Of a DNA stretch of 64,000 bases, positions 51,147-59,362 are shown piece by piece. Made by a program: the position numbers and the translations under genes. Each line of letters begins with the position of its first letter. Positions within the stretch are counted from its first letter, which is position 1. Location: positions 1 through 64,000 of the forward strand of contig NZ_PBYA01000021.1 of assembly GCF_002729955.1 (NCBI RefSeq), in the 5' to 3' direction. The notes under the pieces are model-generated. The model did not search any database, was not told the DNA's origin, and saw only the letters and a list, made by a program, of their open reading frames with translations. The stretch is from Salinisphaera sp. (lineage in GTDB: Bacteria > Pseudomonadota > Gammaproteobacteria > Nevskiales > Salinisphaeraceae).

Positions 51147-52703
51147 ATGAATCAATCATCAACGGTGCCCGGCGCCGAGCACACCTCGCGCTGGGGCGAT
51201 CCGATCACGCTGGTGCTCAGCGTCGGCTTTGTGGCCGTGTTCCTCGGCCTGTCCCTCTACGATCTCGACGGCGTGGCGAACGCGATTGCGACCGGCTTTG
51301 CCTGGACCGCGGCCACCCTGGGTACCTATTTCGAATGGCTGCTGCTGGCCACGTTCTTCATCGGCCTCGGCCTGGCCTGCACGCCGGCCGCGCGGGCGCG
51401 TATCGGCGGGATCGATACGCCGGAACTGAGCACCTTCAAGTGGCTGTCGATCATCATGTGCACGCTGCTGGCCGGCGGCGGCGTGTTCTTCGCGGCCGGC
51501 GAACCGGTCTATCACTTTCTGACCACGCCCCCGGCCTTCGATAGCGAGTCCGGTACGGCGGCCGCCGTTTCCGATGCCCTGGCGCAGTCGTTCATGCACT
51601 GGGGGTTTCTGGCCTGGGCGGTGCTGGGTTCACTGACCGCGATCGTGCTTGCCCATGCCCACTACGACAACGGCGAGCCGCTGCGACCGCGCAGCCTGCT
51701 GCTGCCCGTGCTCGGCCGGAAAGTCATTCATGGCCCGATCGGCAGCGTGATCGACGCCGTATGCATCATCGCCGTGGTCGCGGGTACGGTCGGGCCGATC
51801 GGTTTTCTGGCCACCCAGGTCAGCTACGGACTGCATGAAATCTTCGGCCTCACCGAGGGGCTGACCACCCAGCTGTCGATCCTGGCCGTGCTCGGCGTGG
51901 TCTATGTCACATCGGCGGTGACCGGCATCAATCGCGGCATCCAGCTCATGAGCCGCTTCAACGTGTTTCTGGCGCTGGGCATCGCCGCCGTCATCTTCGT
52001 GTTCGGGCCGACGCTGTTTCTGGTGAATGCCTATAGCCAGGCTTTCGGCGACTACATCAGTTCATTCATGACCATGGCCACGATGAATGCACAGACCGCA
52101 CCGGCCTGGTGGATGAAGTGGTGGACGATCTTCTTTTTTGCCTGGTTCATCGGCTACGGGCCGCTGATGGCGATCTTCGTCGCGCGCATCTCGCGCGGGC
52201 GCACCATTCGCCAGATGGTCGTCTCGGTGGCCATCCTGGCCCCGATCGCCACCACGATCTGGTTCACCCTGTTGGGCGGTTCCGGGATTCATTACCAGAT
52301 GACCGGCGTCTTCGATCTGAGCGACGCCCTGGCCGATTTCAAGTTCGATGTCGCCACCCTCACCGTGGCCCAGGCGCTGCCGGGCGGCGCTGTCATGGCG
52401 CTGGCCATCATGCTGCTGACCTCGATCTTCGTGGCCACCACGGGCGATTCCATGAGCTATGCGATCGCCGTGGTCGCGGCCGGCCATGACGAGCCGGCGC
52501 CGCTCATGCGTGCGCTGTGCGGCATCATCATGGCGGTCATGGCCGGGGTGCTGCTGACCATGGGCAGCGGCCAGATTAGCGCGCTCCAACAGCTGATCGT
52601 GATCACGGCCATTCCGGTATCGCTGGTGCTGCTACCCTCGCTCTGGACAGGCCCTAAAACCGCCTATGCCATGGCTCGTGCACAGGGCATCTTGGCCGAT
52701 TGA
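51147..52703 (+). CDS. BCCT-family transporter (betaine/carnitine/choline)
   Basis: This 518-aa sodium- or proton-coupled transporter has about twelve helices. Family markers are the Trp-rich helix WWMKWWTIFFFAWFIGYGPL, then MAIFVARISRGRTIRQMVVS and the following FTLLGGSGIHYQ, plus TGINRGIQLMSRFNVFLALG and SIFVATTGDSMSYAIAVVAA. The Trp cage usually binds a quaternary ammonium compound such as glycine betaine. Uptake of betaine fits the orphan binding protein at 21-22 kb and the three MscS channels. The N- and C-terminal tails are short, so osmoregulation like that of BetP is not evident. Confidence 0.9.
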   Translation: MNQSSTVPGAEHTSRWGDPITLVLSVGFVAVFLGLSLYDLDGVANAIATGFAWTAATLGTYFEWLLLATFFIGLGLACTPAARARIGGIDTPELSTFKWLSIIMCTLLAGGGVFFAAGEPVYHFLTTPPAFDSESGTAAAVSDALAQSFMHWGFLAWAVLGSLTAIVLAHAHYDNGEPLRPRSLLLPVLGRKVIHGPIGSVIDAVCIIAVVAGTVGPIGFLATQVSYGLHEIFGLTEGLTTQLSILAVLGVVYVTSAVTGINRGIQLMSRFNVFLALGIAAVIFVFGPTLFLVNAYSQAFGDYISSFMTMATMNAQTAPAWWMKWWTIFFFAWFIGYGPLMAIFVARISRGRTIRQMVVSVAILAPIATTIWFTLLGGSGIHYQMTGVFDLSDALADFKFDVATLTVAQALPGGAVMALAIMLLTSIFVATTGDSMSYAIAVVAAGHDEPAPLMRALCGIIMAVMAGVLLTMGSGQISALQQLIVITAIPVSLVLLPSLWTGPKTAYAMARAQGILAD

Positions 52704-52770
52704 TACGAGCCCCGGCCGAAGCGATGGCCTGCACGGATAACGCAATCTCCGAACGAACGAGGGCCGCGAC

Positions 52771-53979
52771 TTGGCTGAAGCTGCCACGACAGAGACTGCA
52801 GGCACGCTTGATCGTCACACGATCGAGCGTTGCCTGAACGATCGGGCTCGCAGGCTTCATTTCCCGCCGGCCGTCGAAGATGCCTACGAGGCATACCGGC
52901 GCGAATATCGCGCCCGTGTGATGAGCAGCACGATCGTACCGACGCTGCTTATCTACAACCTGTTCCTGCTCGTCGATTACGTGCTGCTCCCGCAAACGTT
53001 CGCGCTCGCCCTGTTCGGTCATCTGATGGTGGTCACGCCGCTGCTGCTCGGCGTGGGGTGGATCGTTCGTCGCCGACCCGGTCTATGGATGCGCGAGTGT
53101 CTGTCGGCCAGCCTACCGCTGGCCATGGCTGCGCAACTGCTGGTCATCTTCTATCTCAACCGCGACTCGGCCAACGCCGAGCACTACCACTACGCGGTCA
53201 CCGGCATCCTGACCTATGCCAACGTTAACCAGAAGCCGACATTCCGGTTTGCCCTGGTAAGCACGAGCATTCTCATTGCCGGTTACTGTGCCGTGCTCAT
53301 CGCTGCCCAGACCGCGTTCCCGACACTGCTGGTTGGCCTGACCCTGATAACCGGCGTCGGCTACGTCACCCTGGTGGCGAACTACCGAATGGAGCTCGAT
53401 GCCCGATACGCGTTCCTGCGGCGCATGCACGATCGCTTCGAATACGAGCTATCGCAGCATGAAGCCACCCACGACCCCTTGACCGGACTCGCCAACCGGC
53501 ATGAATTCGACCGCCGCAGCGCACGGCTCTATTCGGATCGTCGTCTGGCCAATACCAGCCTCGGGGTGCTCATGCTCGACGTCGACAACTTCAAGGCCTA
53601 CAACGACCATTTCGGGCATCCGGCCGGTGATGCCTGTCTCAAGCGCATCGCCAGCGCGATCTCTGCACAGTTACGTAACGACGACGATGTGGCGATCCGC
53701 TATGGCGGCGAAGAATTCCTGGTCGTGCTTGTAAACGCCGCGGCGACCGATATCAAGGCCATCGCCGAGCGGCTGCGGCGCACGGTCGACGAGTTTCTTA
53801 TCCCGCATGTGGATGAATACGGCCATGTGACGCTGAGTATTGGCGCCGCGGCCGGCCGGATCATCGAGTGTTCGATGCCCGAGCTCGTGGCCCGTGCCGA
53901 TACGGCACTCTACGAGGCCAAGCATCGCGGGCGAAACCAGGTGTGTCTGGCAAGCCGGCCCGGCACGCACGACAGCTGA
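52771..53979 (+). CDS. Membrane-bound GGDEF diguanylate cyclase
   Basis: This 402-aa protein has about six helices (roughly 50-215) and a C-terminal GGDEF domain from DPLTGLANRHEFDRR. Motif LMLDVDNFKAYNDHFGHPAG and active-site YGGEEFLVVLV are intact, so it should produce c-di-GMP. There is no RxxD inhibitory site in the usual place. Like the 23.7-kb enzyme it has a MASE-like membrane sensor. The start is a TTG at 52771 with GAGGG about 9 bases upstream; the first ATG in frame (52921) would delete part of the N-terminal region, so the start is uncertain. It follows the BCCT gene by 67 bases. Confidence 0.88.
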   Translation: MAEAATTETAGTLDRHTIERCLNDRARRLHFPPAVEDAYEAYRREYRARVMSSTIVPTLLIYNLFLLVDYVLLPQTFALALFGHLMVVTPLLLGVGWIVRRRPGLWMRECLSASLPLAMAAQLLVIFYLNRDSANAEHYHYAVTGILTYANVNQKPTFRFALVSTSILIAGYCAVLIAAQTAFPTLLVGLTLITGVGYVTLVANYRMELDARYAFLRRMHDRFEYELSQHEATHDPLTGLANRHEFDRRSARLYSDRRLANTSLGVLMLDVDNFKAYNDHFGHPAGDACLKRIASAISAQLRNDDDVAIRYGGEEFLVVLVNAAATDIKAIAERLRRTVDEFLIPHVDEYGHVTLSIGAAAGRIIECSMPELVARADTALYEAKHRGRNQVCLASRPGTHDS

Positions 53980-54051
53980 CAAGCACGCCTGGCGCGGGTG
54001 CATGACGTTTCACGGCCGACGACCGCGCCTACGGGCGTTCAGCCGCGCTCG

Positions 54052-56649
54052 TTACAACACGCGACGCTCGTGGCCCGAACGCGTCGTGTCGACATGGCCA
54101 CCGAGCAGCTCGGCAAAGACCTCCGCGCCGCCGGGGCGGCTGAAATAGAACCCCTGCATGTCGTCGCAGGCTTCGGCGCGAAGAAACGCTTCCTGTGCCT
54201 CGGTTTCGACGCCCTCGGCGATCACGTTCAGACTCAGGTTCTTGCCCATGGTGATGATCGCCCGCGCGATCGACTGGTCGATGCTGTTCGTGGCCAGCTC
54301 GTTGACGAACGAACGGTCGATCTTGAGGGTATCGACCGGCAGATCGCGAAGCTGGGTGAGCGACGAATAGCCGGTGCCGAAATCGTCGATCGCGATCATC
54401 ACGCCCAGTTTCTTGATCTCGGCCAGCAAGGCCAGCGCGCTGGCAACGTCCCGCATCACCGCCGTTTCGGTGATCTCGAGTTCGAGCAGATCCGGCGCCA
54501 TGCCCGTGCGTTCGAGCACCGATCGCACATGCGATACCAGCGTCTGGTCGGCCAACTGAACGGCCGAGATGTTGACCGCAATACGAACCGGCGGAAGGCC
54601 CGCTCGCTGCCAGGCCATGTTCTGTTCACAGGCGGTTTCCAGCACCCAGCGGCCGATGGGTACGATCAGTCCGAGTTCTTCGGCCAGCGGTAGAAACTGC
54701 CCGGGCAGCACGGTGCCGAGCTCTTCGCAGCGCCAGCGCAGCAGCGCTTCGACACCGACGATACGGCTGTCCGCGAGGCTGATCTTGGCCTGGTAGGCGA
54801 GCTGGAACTGTTTCTTCTCCAGCGCGCAACGCAGATTGTTTTCCAGGCGCATGCGCACGAGCGAGCGGTCCTCCAGCTCGTTCGCATAGAACTGAAACTT
54901 GTTCTTGCCCTCGTCCTTGGCGCAGTACATCGCCATATCCGCCTGCTTGAGCAGGCTCGAGGCATCGCGGGCATCCTGCGGGTAGAGGGAGATACCGATA
55001 CTCGCGGTCACCCGATAATCGTGGCCGTTGAGCGTGACCGCCTCCAGCACCGTATCCAGAATCCTGCCCGCAAGCGGTTCGATATCGGCGCGATCAGCCA
55101 CCTCGTGAATAAGCACGACGAATTCATCGCCGCCCAGACGCGCCACCATATGGGCCGAACGAACGCAGCTGCGTAACCGGCCGGCAACGGCCTGGAGCAG
55201 CTGATCGCCGGCTTCGTGGCCGAGCGAGTCGTTGATGAACTTGAAGCGATCCAGGTCGATGAACAAAACCGCGAAGCGCTCGTCGGCGTCTATCGCCATG
55301 GCCAGCGATTGGTTGAACAGCGTTCGGTTGGGCAGGCCGGTCAACGCATCGTGGGTGGCCAGGAATTCGATATGTTTTTCGCTTTCCCGTCGCCAGGCCT
55401 CGCGTTCGAGATTGTCCAGCGCAAACACCAGGTTCGCGGCCATGCGTTCGATCAGTCGAATACCATCGCGGCCGAAGGCATTCTTCTGATCGGCCATGAG
55501 CAGCATTACGCCAATGGTGCGATCCTCCTTGACGATCGGCACGGCAGCCGCTGAGCGAAGCCCGATCCGCTTGCCGATACGATGCCAGGGCATCACCCGG
55601 GCGTCGTTGAGATAATCGTCCGCGATCTGGGTGTTGCCCTGGAGGAAGCAGCGCCCGGCCAGACCGTCGCTTCGCGCGCTCTCGCTGTCGAGCGGAATCA
55701 CCAGCTCGCGCACCTCGTTGGCAATCGAGCCGGCCACGCCCACCACGCGCAGGACATTCTCCTGCTCGTCGAGCCGCAGCGTAGCGGCCACGAGCACGTC
55801 GTCGTTGGCCACCGCGGCTTCGCACACCTGCTGGTAAAGCATTTCAGGCGTACTGGCCCGCAGCAGCGCCTCGTTGGTGGCACTGAGCGTGGCGTACATG
55901 CGGCTCAGCCGATCTCGTGCCTGTTCGGCAAGTTTGCGATCGGTAATATCGTGAACGATGCTCACGATCACCCAGCGGCCTTCAACGAACAGCGCGCAGC
56001 GCCGTCGTTCAACGATCATGGAGCCGCCCCGGCCGAGCCGGCTTCGATCCTCCACGGTCAATCGCCCGACCGCGATAACCCGGTCGTACTCTGCCTCGAG
56101 CACACCGGGATCGACATTCAGCATCTGGGCCGGCGTCGAGGCCATGAAGGTCTCACGCGGATGCCCGGTAAGCTCACAGGCAATATCGTTCACGTACAGG
56201 AATCGCATCGATTCGCGGTCGATGACGAAGATCATGTCGTGGGAGGCGTCGATCGCGCTGCGCAGCTGCTTGAGTTCGCGATAACGCCGGCGGTGACGGG
56301 TGACGTCGCGCGCCAGGCCGCGCCAGCCATCGGGCGCACCGTTTTCGTCGCGAACGCATTCGGCCGCGATGTTGAGATAACGCAGCGAGCCGTCCGCAAC
56401 GATCCAGCGCACCAGATGCTCCGATACCGGCTGTTCGCAAAACGGCCAGCCGGCGCGGTCGGTGGTACCAAGCCCTACATCCGCGGGCATGCGGCCGATC
56501 CACGCTTGGGCATCGATATCGCCGCGCTCGACGGCCGCGCCTTGTACCTGGGTAAAGCGGCCGGCCTGATCACACCGCCAGTAAAAGTCCGATACGAGCG
56601 CCACGAGACTGCCGAGATCACCCGGTTGCTGGCTATCGTTGACTCTCAT
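54052..56649 (-). CDS. PAS-PAS-GAF-GGDEF-EAL c-di-GMP enzyme
   Basis: This 865-aa cytoplasmic protein has PAS (about 15-125), PAS (about 135-250), GAF (about 265-420), GGDEF (about 435-600) and EAL (about 610-860) domains. GGDEF is intact (VARLGGDEFVVLIHE). EAL has VEALLRW, NISAVQLAD and DDFGTGYSSL, and EGVETEAQEAFL near the end. Both synthesis and breakdown of c-di-GMP are therefore possible, and one half often dominates. The PAS motifs (FYVNDIACELTGHPRETF-like) suggest sensing of a diffusible or redox signal. AGAGG 5 bases upstream favours the ATG at 56649 over the GTG five codons before it. Confidence 0.92.
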   Translation of the reverse strand: MRVNDSQQPGDLGSLVALVSDFYWRCDQAGRFTQVQGAAVERGDIDAQAWIGRMPADVGLGTTDRAGWPFCEQPVSEHLVRWIVADGSLRYLNIAAECVRDENGAPDGWRGLARDVTRHRRRYRELKQLRSAIDASHDMIFVIDRESMRFLYVNDIACELTGHPRETFMASTPAQMLNVDPGVLEAEYDRVIAVGRLTVEDRSRLGRGGSMIVERRRCALFVEGRWVIVSIVHDITDRKLAEQARDRLSRMYATLSATNEALLRASTPEMLYQQVCEAAVANDDVLVAATLRLDEQENVLRVVGVAGSIANEVRELVIPLDSESARSDGLAGRCFLQGNTQIADDYLNDARVMPWHRIGKRIGLRSAAAVPIVKEDRTIGVMLLMADQKNAFGRDGIRLIERMAANLVFALDNLEREAWRRESEKHIEFLATHDALTGLPNRTLFNQSLAMAIDADERFAVLFIDLDRFKFINDSLGHEAGDQLLQAVAGRLRSCVRSAHMVARLGGDEFVVLIHEVADRADIEPLAGRILDTVLEAVTLNGHDYRVTASIGISLYPQDARDASSLLKQADMAMYCAKDEGKNKFQFYANELEDRSLVRMRLENNLRCALEKKQFQLAYQAKISLADSRIVGVEALLRWRCEELGTVLPGQFLPLAEELGLIVPIGRWVLETACEQNMAWQRAGLPPVRIAVNISAVQLADQTLVSHVRSVLERTGMAPDLLELEITETAVMRDVASALALLAEIKKLGVMIAIDDFGTGYSSLTQLRDLPVDTLKIDRSFVNELATNSIDQSIARAIITMGKNLSLNVIAEGVETEAQEAFLRAEACDDMQGFYFSRPGGAEVFAELLGGHVDTTRSGHERRVL

Positions 56650-57080
56650 GACCGCCTCTGTCACGGCTGCGGCGTTCTCGCCCTGGATCGGTTCGTGCCA
56701 AGGAAGCTGCCATCCCGATTCTGTTGTCGTAACGATATCGACCGGGCGAATACAAACTTGAACATCGGTAACTGGTATCGTCAGCCGGTACGATACAACA
56801 GAGCAGTACAGGCCTGCTGGCTATCGGCCTGGCGTATTCGAACCGCTGATTCAAACGTCGACCCATCCGCGGGCGCCCTACTCGCCCAGCGGCAGAGACT
56901 TTCGGCGACGAGGCGTTCGCCTTCGCGTCTTCGCCGCGCGCTGCAATCACGGCGTGGGCCGATGGATGCGAAGCCATCGGGCTCCTCGGCTCGCCGGTCG
57001 TCGCCATCGGTTTTGGCGGCCGTTCGCCACATGAGCGGTCGGTCGTCGAACGACTCCCACACATCCAAGCATCTTCTGCC
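56650..57080. other. Divergent gap without a recognised gene
   Basis: These 431 bases between the PAS-GAF-GGDEF-EAL gene and the GNAT gene hold no protein I can support. The minus-strand frame covering 56633-57130 reads through the promoter and start of both neighbours and is Arg/Ser-rich without a domain. Promoters for both divergent genes are presumably here. Confidence 0.4.
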
Positions 57081-57503
57081 ATGCGTGCTTCCGAGTATAT
57101 TTGCCACCTGCATGTTCCGTCGGTGACCACGTATCGCTATCTCCGTGCGAGCGCCGGTATGACGCAGCGCAGCGTCGAGGCGGCAACCGTGGGGCTGGCG
57201 GCCAGTCTTTTCGCGGTCGAAGTACGTGCCGACGACGCGCCCGTCGGCATGGGCCGCGTTATCGGCGATGGCGGCTGCTTTTTCCAGGTCAGCGATATCG
57301 CGGTCATACCCGCGCATCGGCGCCGCGGCGTGGGCCGCATGATCATGGATCGGATCACGACCTATCTGCGCAAGCACGCGCCGGCCGATGCATATATCAG
57401 CCTGATCGCCGACGGCGATTCCCATCACTTGTATCGCCGCTACGGTTTCGTAGACACCGCGCCGCATTCCATCGGCATGAAATGGCCGCATGCAGCACGA
57501 TGA
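57081..57503 (+). CDS. GNAT-family N-acetyltransferase
   Basis: This 140-aa GCN5-related acetyltransferase has the acetyl-CoA loop VIPAHRRRGVGRMIMDRI (R/Q-x-x-G-x-G/A) at about residues 74-92, preceded by the beta-strand FFQVSDIAVI and followed by YISLIADGDSHHLYRRYGFV. This closely follows the small Y-rich 'YitI/YjgM-like' acetyltransferases that act on amino acids or antibiotics; the target is unknown. The start is the ATG at 57081. It is followed by a MITE-like repeat. Confidence 0.85.
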   Translation: MRASEYICHLHVPSVTTYRYLRASAGMTQRSVEAATVGLAASLFAVEVRADDAPVGMGRVIGDGGCFFQVSDIAVIPAHRRRGVGRMIMDRITTYLRKHAPADAYISLIADGDSHHLYRRYGFVDTAPHSIGMKWPHAAR

Positions 57504-57558
57504 CGCGGCGGCCCGATCGCACTCGGCTCTCGCATCGAGGTGCGCTGCGCCGTTAGCC

Positions 57559-57849
57559 TAGGGAAGCTCTGCACAACCTGTCGCGGTCGCGCCGGCGTGC
57601 TTTGCGCGGATTGACAGGCAAGTGAGAGCGTAGCGTGCCCAAGCCAATAACAAGTGGCACGGTCGCGAACACTGACGCCGATCAAGCGCGCGCAAAGCCT
57701 CAGCCCCGAAGGGGTTCGGCCTCACAGACGCCGCGGCTGCGTTGCCAGGCTTGACCTGCCAGTAAGGCAGGCGCTGCGCCGGGACGCCTTGCCGCACCGT
57801 CTGTGAGAACTCGAACACGAACCGCGAGAGGTTATGCAGAGCTTCCCTA
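57559..57849. mobile_element. 287-bp MITE-like element flanked by TA
   Basis: The terminal inverted repeats are GGGAAGCTCTGCACAACC at 57561-57578 and its reverse complement with one mismatch (17 of 18) at 57830-57847. Both ends are bounded by TA (57559-57560 and 57848-57849), the target duplication of IS630/Tc1-mariner-type transposition. Inside is GC-rich sequence with several inverted segments and no transposase frame, so it is a non-autonomous (MITE-like) element or IS relic. Its right end stops 5 bases before the ATG of the DUF4186 gene and presumably supplies that gene's leader. Confidence 0.75.
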
Positions 57850-57854
57850 AAGAC

Positions 57855-58205
57855 ATGCGTGATACCGATGACCTGTTCGCCCGCCTTGCGCGGTCGCGCT
57901 TTCGCAGCCGCTTCAAGCTGGGGGCACGAGAAGCGGATTACCTGCAAAAACGCGGGTTCGATACCGTGCTCGAACATGCTGAGACGTTCGTTGCCGAGCG
58001 TCTGGCGCCGGCCCAGCCGAAAAACGACGGCCGCCAGACACCGATGCGCAATCACCCGGTATTCATCGCCCAGCACGCCACCGCGACCTGTTGTCGCAGC
58101 TGTCTCGAGAAATGGCACGGGGTGCCCCAAAACACCCCACTCGGGGCAGCCGAGCAATCCTATGTGGTCAGCGTGATCGGGCGCTGGCTTGAGCGCCAGC
58201 GCTGA
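57855..58205 (+). CDS. DUF4186 small protein
   Basis: This 116-aa protein matches DUF4186: FRSRFKLGAREADYLQKRGF, FVAERLAPAQPKNDGRQTPM, HPVFIAQHATATCCRSCLEK and YVVSVIGRWLERQ. The central His-rich and Cys-rich core (HATATCCRSC) suggests a metal-binding site; the activity is unknown. The ATG at 57855 was preferred to the ATG at 57834, which lies inside the right end of the MITE-like element and would add seven residues encoded by the repeat. The ribosome site is weak (TAAAG). It is convergent with the DUF3072 gene. Confidence 0.85.
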   Translation: MRDTDDLFARLARSRFRSRFKLGAREADYLQKRGFDTVLEHAETFVAERLAPAQPKNDGRQTPMRNHPVFIAQHATATCCRSCLEKWHGVPQNTPLGAAEQSYVVSVIGRWLERQR

Positions 58206-58227
58206 TCCGCCGCCCGGTTTTCCCGGT

Positions 58228-58458
58228 CTATGCGCCCCGGTTGGCTGCCGCCTGCAGCTGGTCGATACGCTCCGATGCCTGGGCCTTGGTCAGACTCGGG
58301 TCGAAGCTCTCGTTTGCTTCTTCGCACAGCGTCTGCAGATAGGATTTCTGAGCACCGGTCATCGCTTCATCGCCGGTCGTCCAGTTGGCGGGATCCTTTT
58401 CGATATTGCTGTGTTCCGGCTCGGCCGCGTTGGGGTCTGTCTTGCCTGCATCCGTCAT
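58228..58458 (-). CDS. DUF3072 small protein under an SOS-like promoter
   Basis: This 76-aa protein carries the DUF3072 core: ANWTTGDEAMTGAQKSYLQT, LCEEANESF, and LTKAQASERIDQLQ, which resembles a small SAP/HeH-like helical domain. The acidic N-terminus (NAAEPEHSNIEKDP) is flexible. Function is unknown. The ATG at 58458 has AGAGGAAAG about 6 bases upstream; a longer frame from 58485 has no ribosome site. A promoter with a perfect LexA box in its spacer lies just upstream, which suggests a role after DNA damage. Confidence 0.85.
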   Translation of the reverse strand: MTDAGKTDPNAAEPEHSNIEKDPANWTTGDEAMTGAQKSYLQTLCEEANESFDPSLTKAQASERIDQLQAAANRGA

Positions 58459-58488
58459 GGGGCTTTCCTCTGTGTAGTAATTCAATGC

Positions 58489-58517
58489 TTATAACTGTAC
58501 GCATTTACAGTATACAA
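58489..58517 (-). promoter_or_regulatory. LexA-box promoter of the DUF3072 gene
   Basis: On the minus strand -35 TTGTAT (58512-58517) and -10 TTATAA (58489-58494) are separated by exactly 17 bases. The spacer is filled by ACTGTAAATGCGTACAG, a perfect CTGT-N8-ACAG LexA operator (58495-58510). Transcription would start near 58481, leaving about 23 leader bases with a strong ribosome site before the ATG at 58458. The same gap holds no gene on the plus strand. Confidence 0.75.
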
Positions 58518-58716
58518 GATGCAGTGATGCGCGTTTTGCCAGCCAACGCGTCTGGCGTCATGCCCGGTCCGGCAGCTGCTCTTGTCGCGGCTGCAATGGC
58601 CGGCGCTTACCCGGTGCTGAGGATCGGGCAACTGCGTTCCAAGCACGCGCGGGCCTGGCATGCGACAGTAAAGCGGCTATCACTCACGCTCATTCAACCG
58701 CTGAACCGGAGGGACC

Positions 58717-59244
58717 ATGCGGCTAGACGACGACCTGCAGGCACTGATCGAAAAAATCGACCTGGAAACCCCGAATGGCGAAGGCTCGCGTTTCGACGCC
58801 GGCGAACGCGAGCTCATGCGCCAGGCGGTGCACGCATCGCAAACCCGACGCGACCACGGCGATCAGGCCAGTCCCAGCCATTTCCGGCGTGAACTCGACT
58901 TCTTCGTCGTCTGTCTGGGTTATGGGCTGGTCGCCTTTGCCGTGCTCGTGATGATGCGCTGGTCGGCGGCCGAACCGCTGGGCGCGCCGGGGGTTTTCGG
59001 GCTGGCGTTTCTGACCGGCGTCAGCGGCGCCGTGTTTCGCCACTTCTATCTGCGCCCCGAGGCGGGTCATCGCAGCCTGGTGCTGGGGGCCGCCGCCCTC
59101 GTGATGTTGATCTGTCTGATTGCGCTCGTGGCCGCACAGGCCATCGGCGGGCTGCTGGGCATCGTGCTCGGCGCCGTATTCTTCCGCGCGCTGGTACGCC
59201 GGCGCGGCAAACAGCCTCGACTGGCGGATACCGCCACCGATTGA
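58717..59244 (+). CDS. Small membrane protein of unknown function
   Basis: This 175-aa protein has a soluble N-terminus (DDDLQALIEKIDLETPNGEG, ERELMRQAVHAS), then about four hydrophobic helices (roughly 62-80, 88-106, 122-140, 144-160) and a short basic C-terminus (RRRGKQPRL). I do not recognise a named family; it could be an inner-membrane accessory protein. The upstream GGAGG (CCGGAGGGACC) supports the ATG at 58717. A bidirectional terminator follows, shared with isocitrate lyase. Confidence 0.7.
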   Translation: MRLDDDLQALIEKIDLETPNGEGSRFDAGERELMRQAVHASQTRRDHGDQASPSHFRRELDFFVVCLGYGLVAFAVLVMMRWSAAEPLGAPGVFGLAFLTGVSGAVFRHFYLRPEAGHRSLVLGAAALVMLICLIALVAAQAIGGLLGIVLGAVFFRALVRRRGKQPRLADTATD

Positions 59245-59284
59245 CGCCGGCGCGCCTCGTATCGGGGCAGTAACAGCCGAGCAC

Positions 59285-59315
59285 AAAAAAAGCGGGGCCG
59301 AAGCCCCGCTTTTTT
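59285..59315. terminator. Bidirectional intrinsic terminator
   Basis: AGCGGGGC (59291-59298), a CGAA loop and GCCCCGCT (59303-59310) form an 8-bp stem flanked by an A-run (59285-59291) and a T-run (59310-59315). It terminates the membrane-protein gene on plus and isocitrate lyase on minus. Confidence 0.9.
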
Positions 59316-59362
59316 AATGGACACTCGCGGGTGAACCCGCGATGTCACGATAACGCCGGCGT

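Noticed and set aside
56633-57130. A 165-aa minus-strand frame upstream of the PAS-GAF-GGDEF-EAL gene
   Set aside because: Overlaps the starts of both flanking genes and is low-complexity Arg/Ser/Ala without domain signs.
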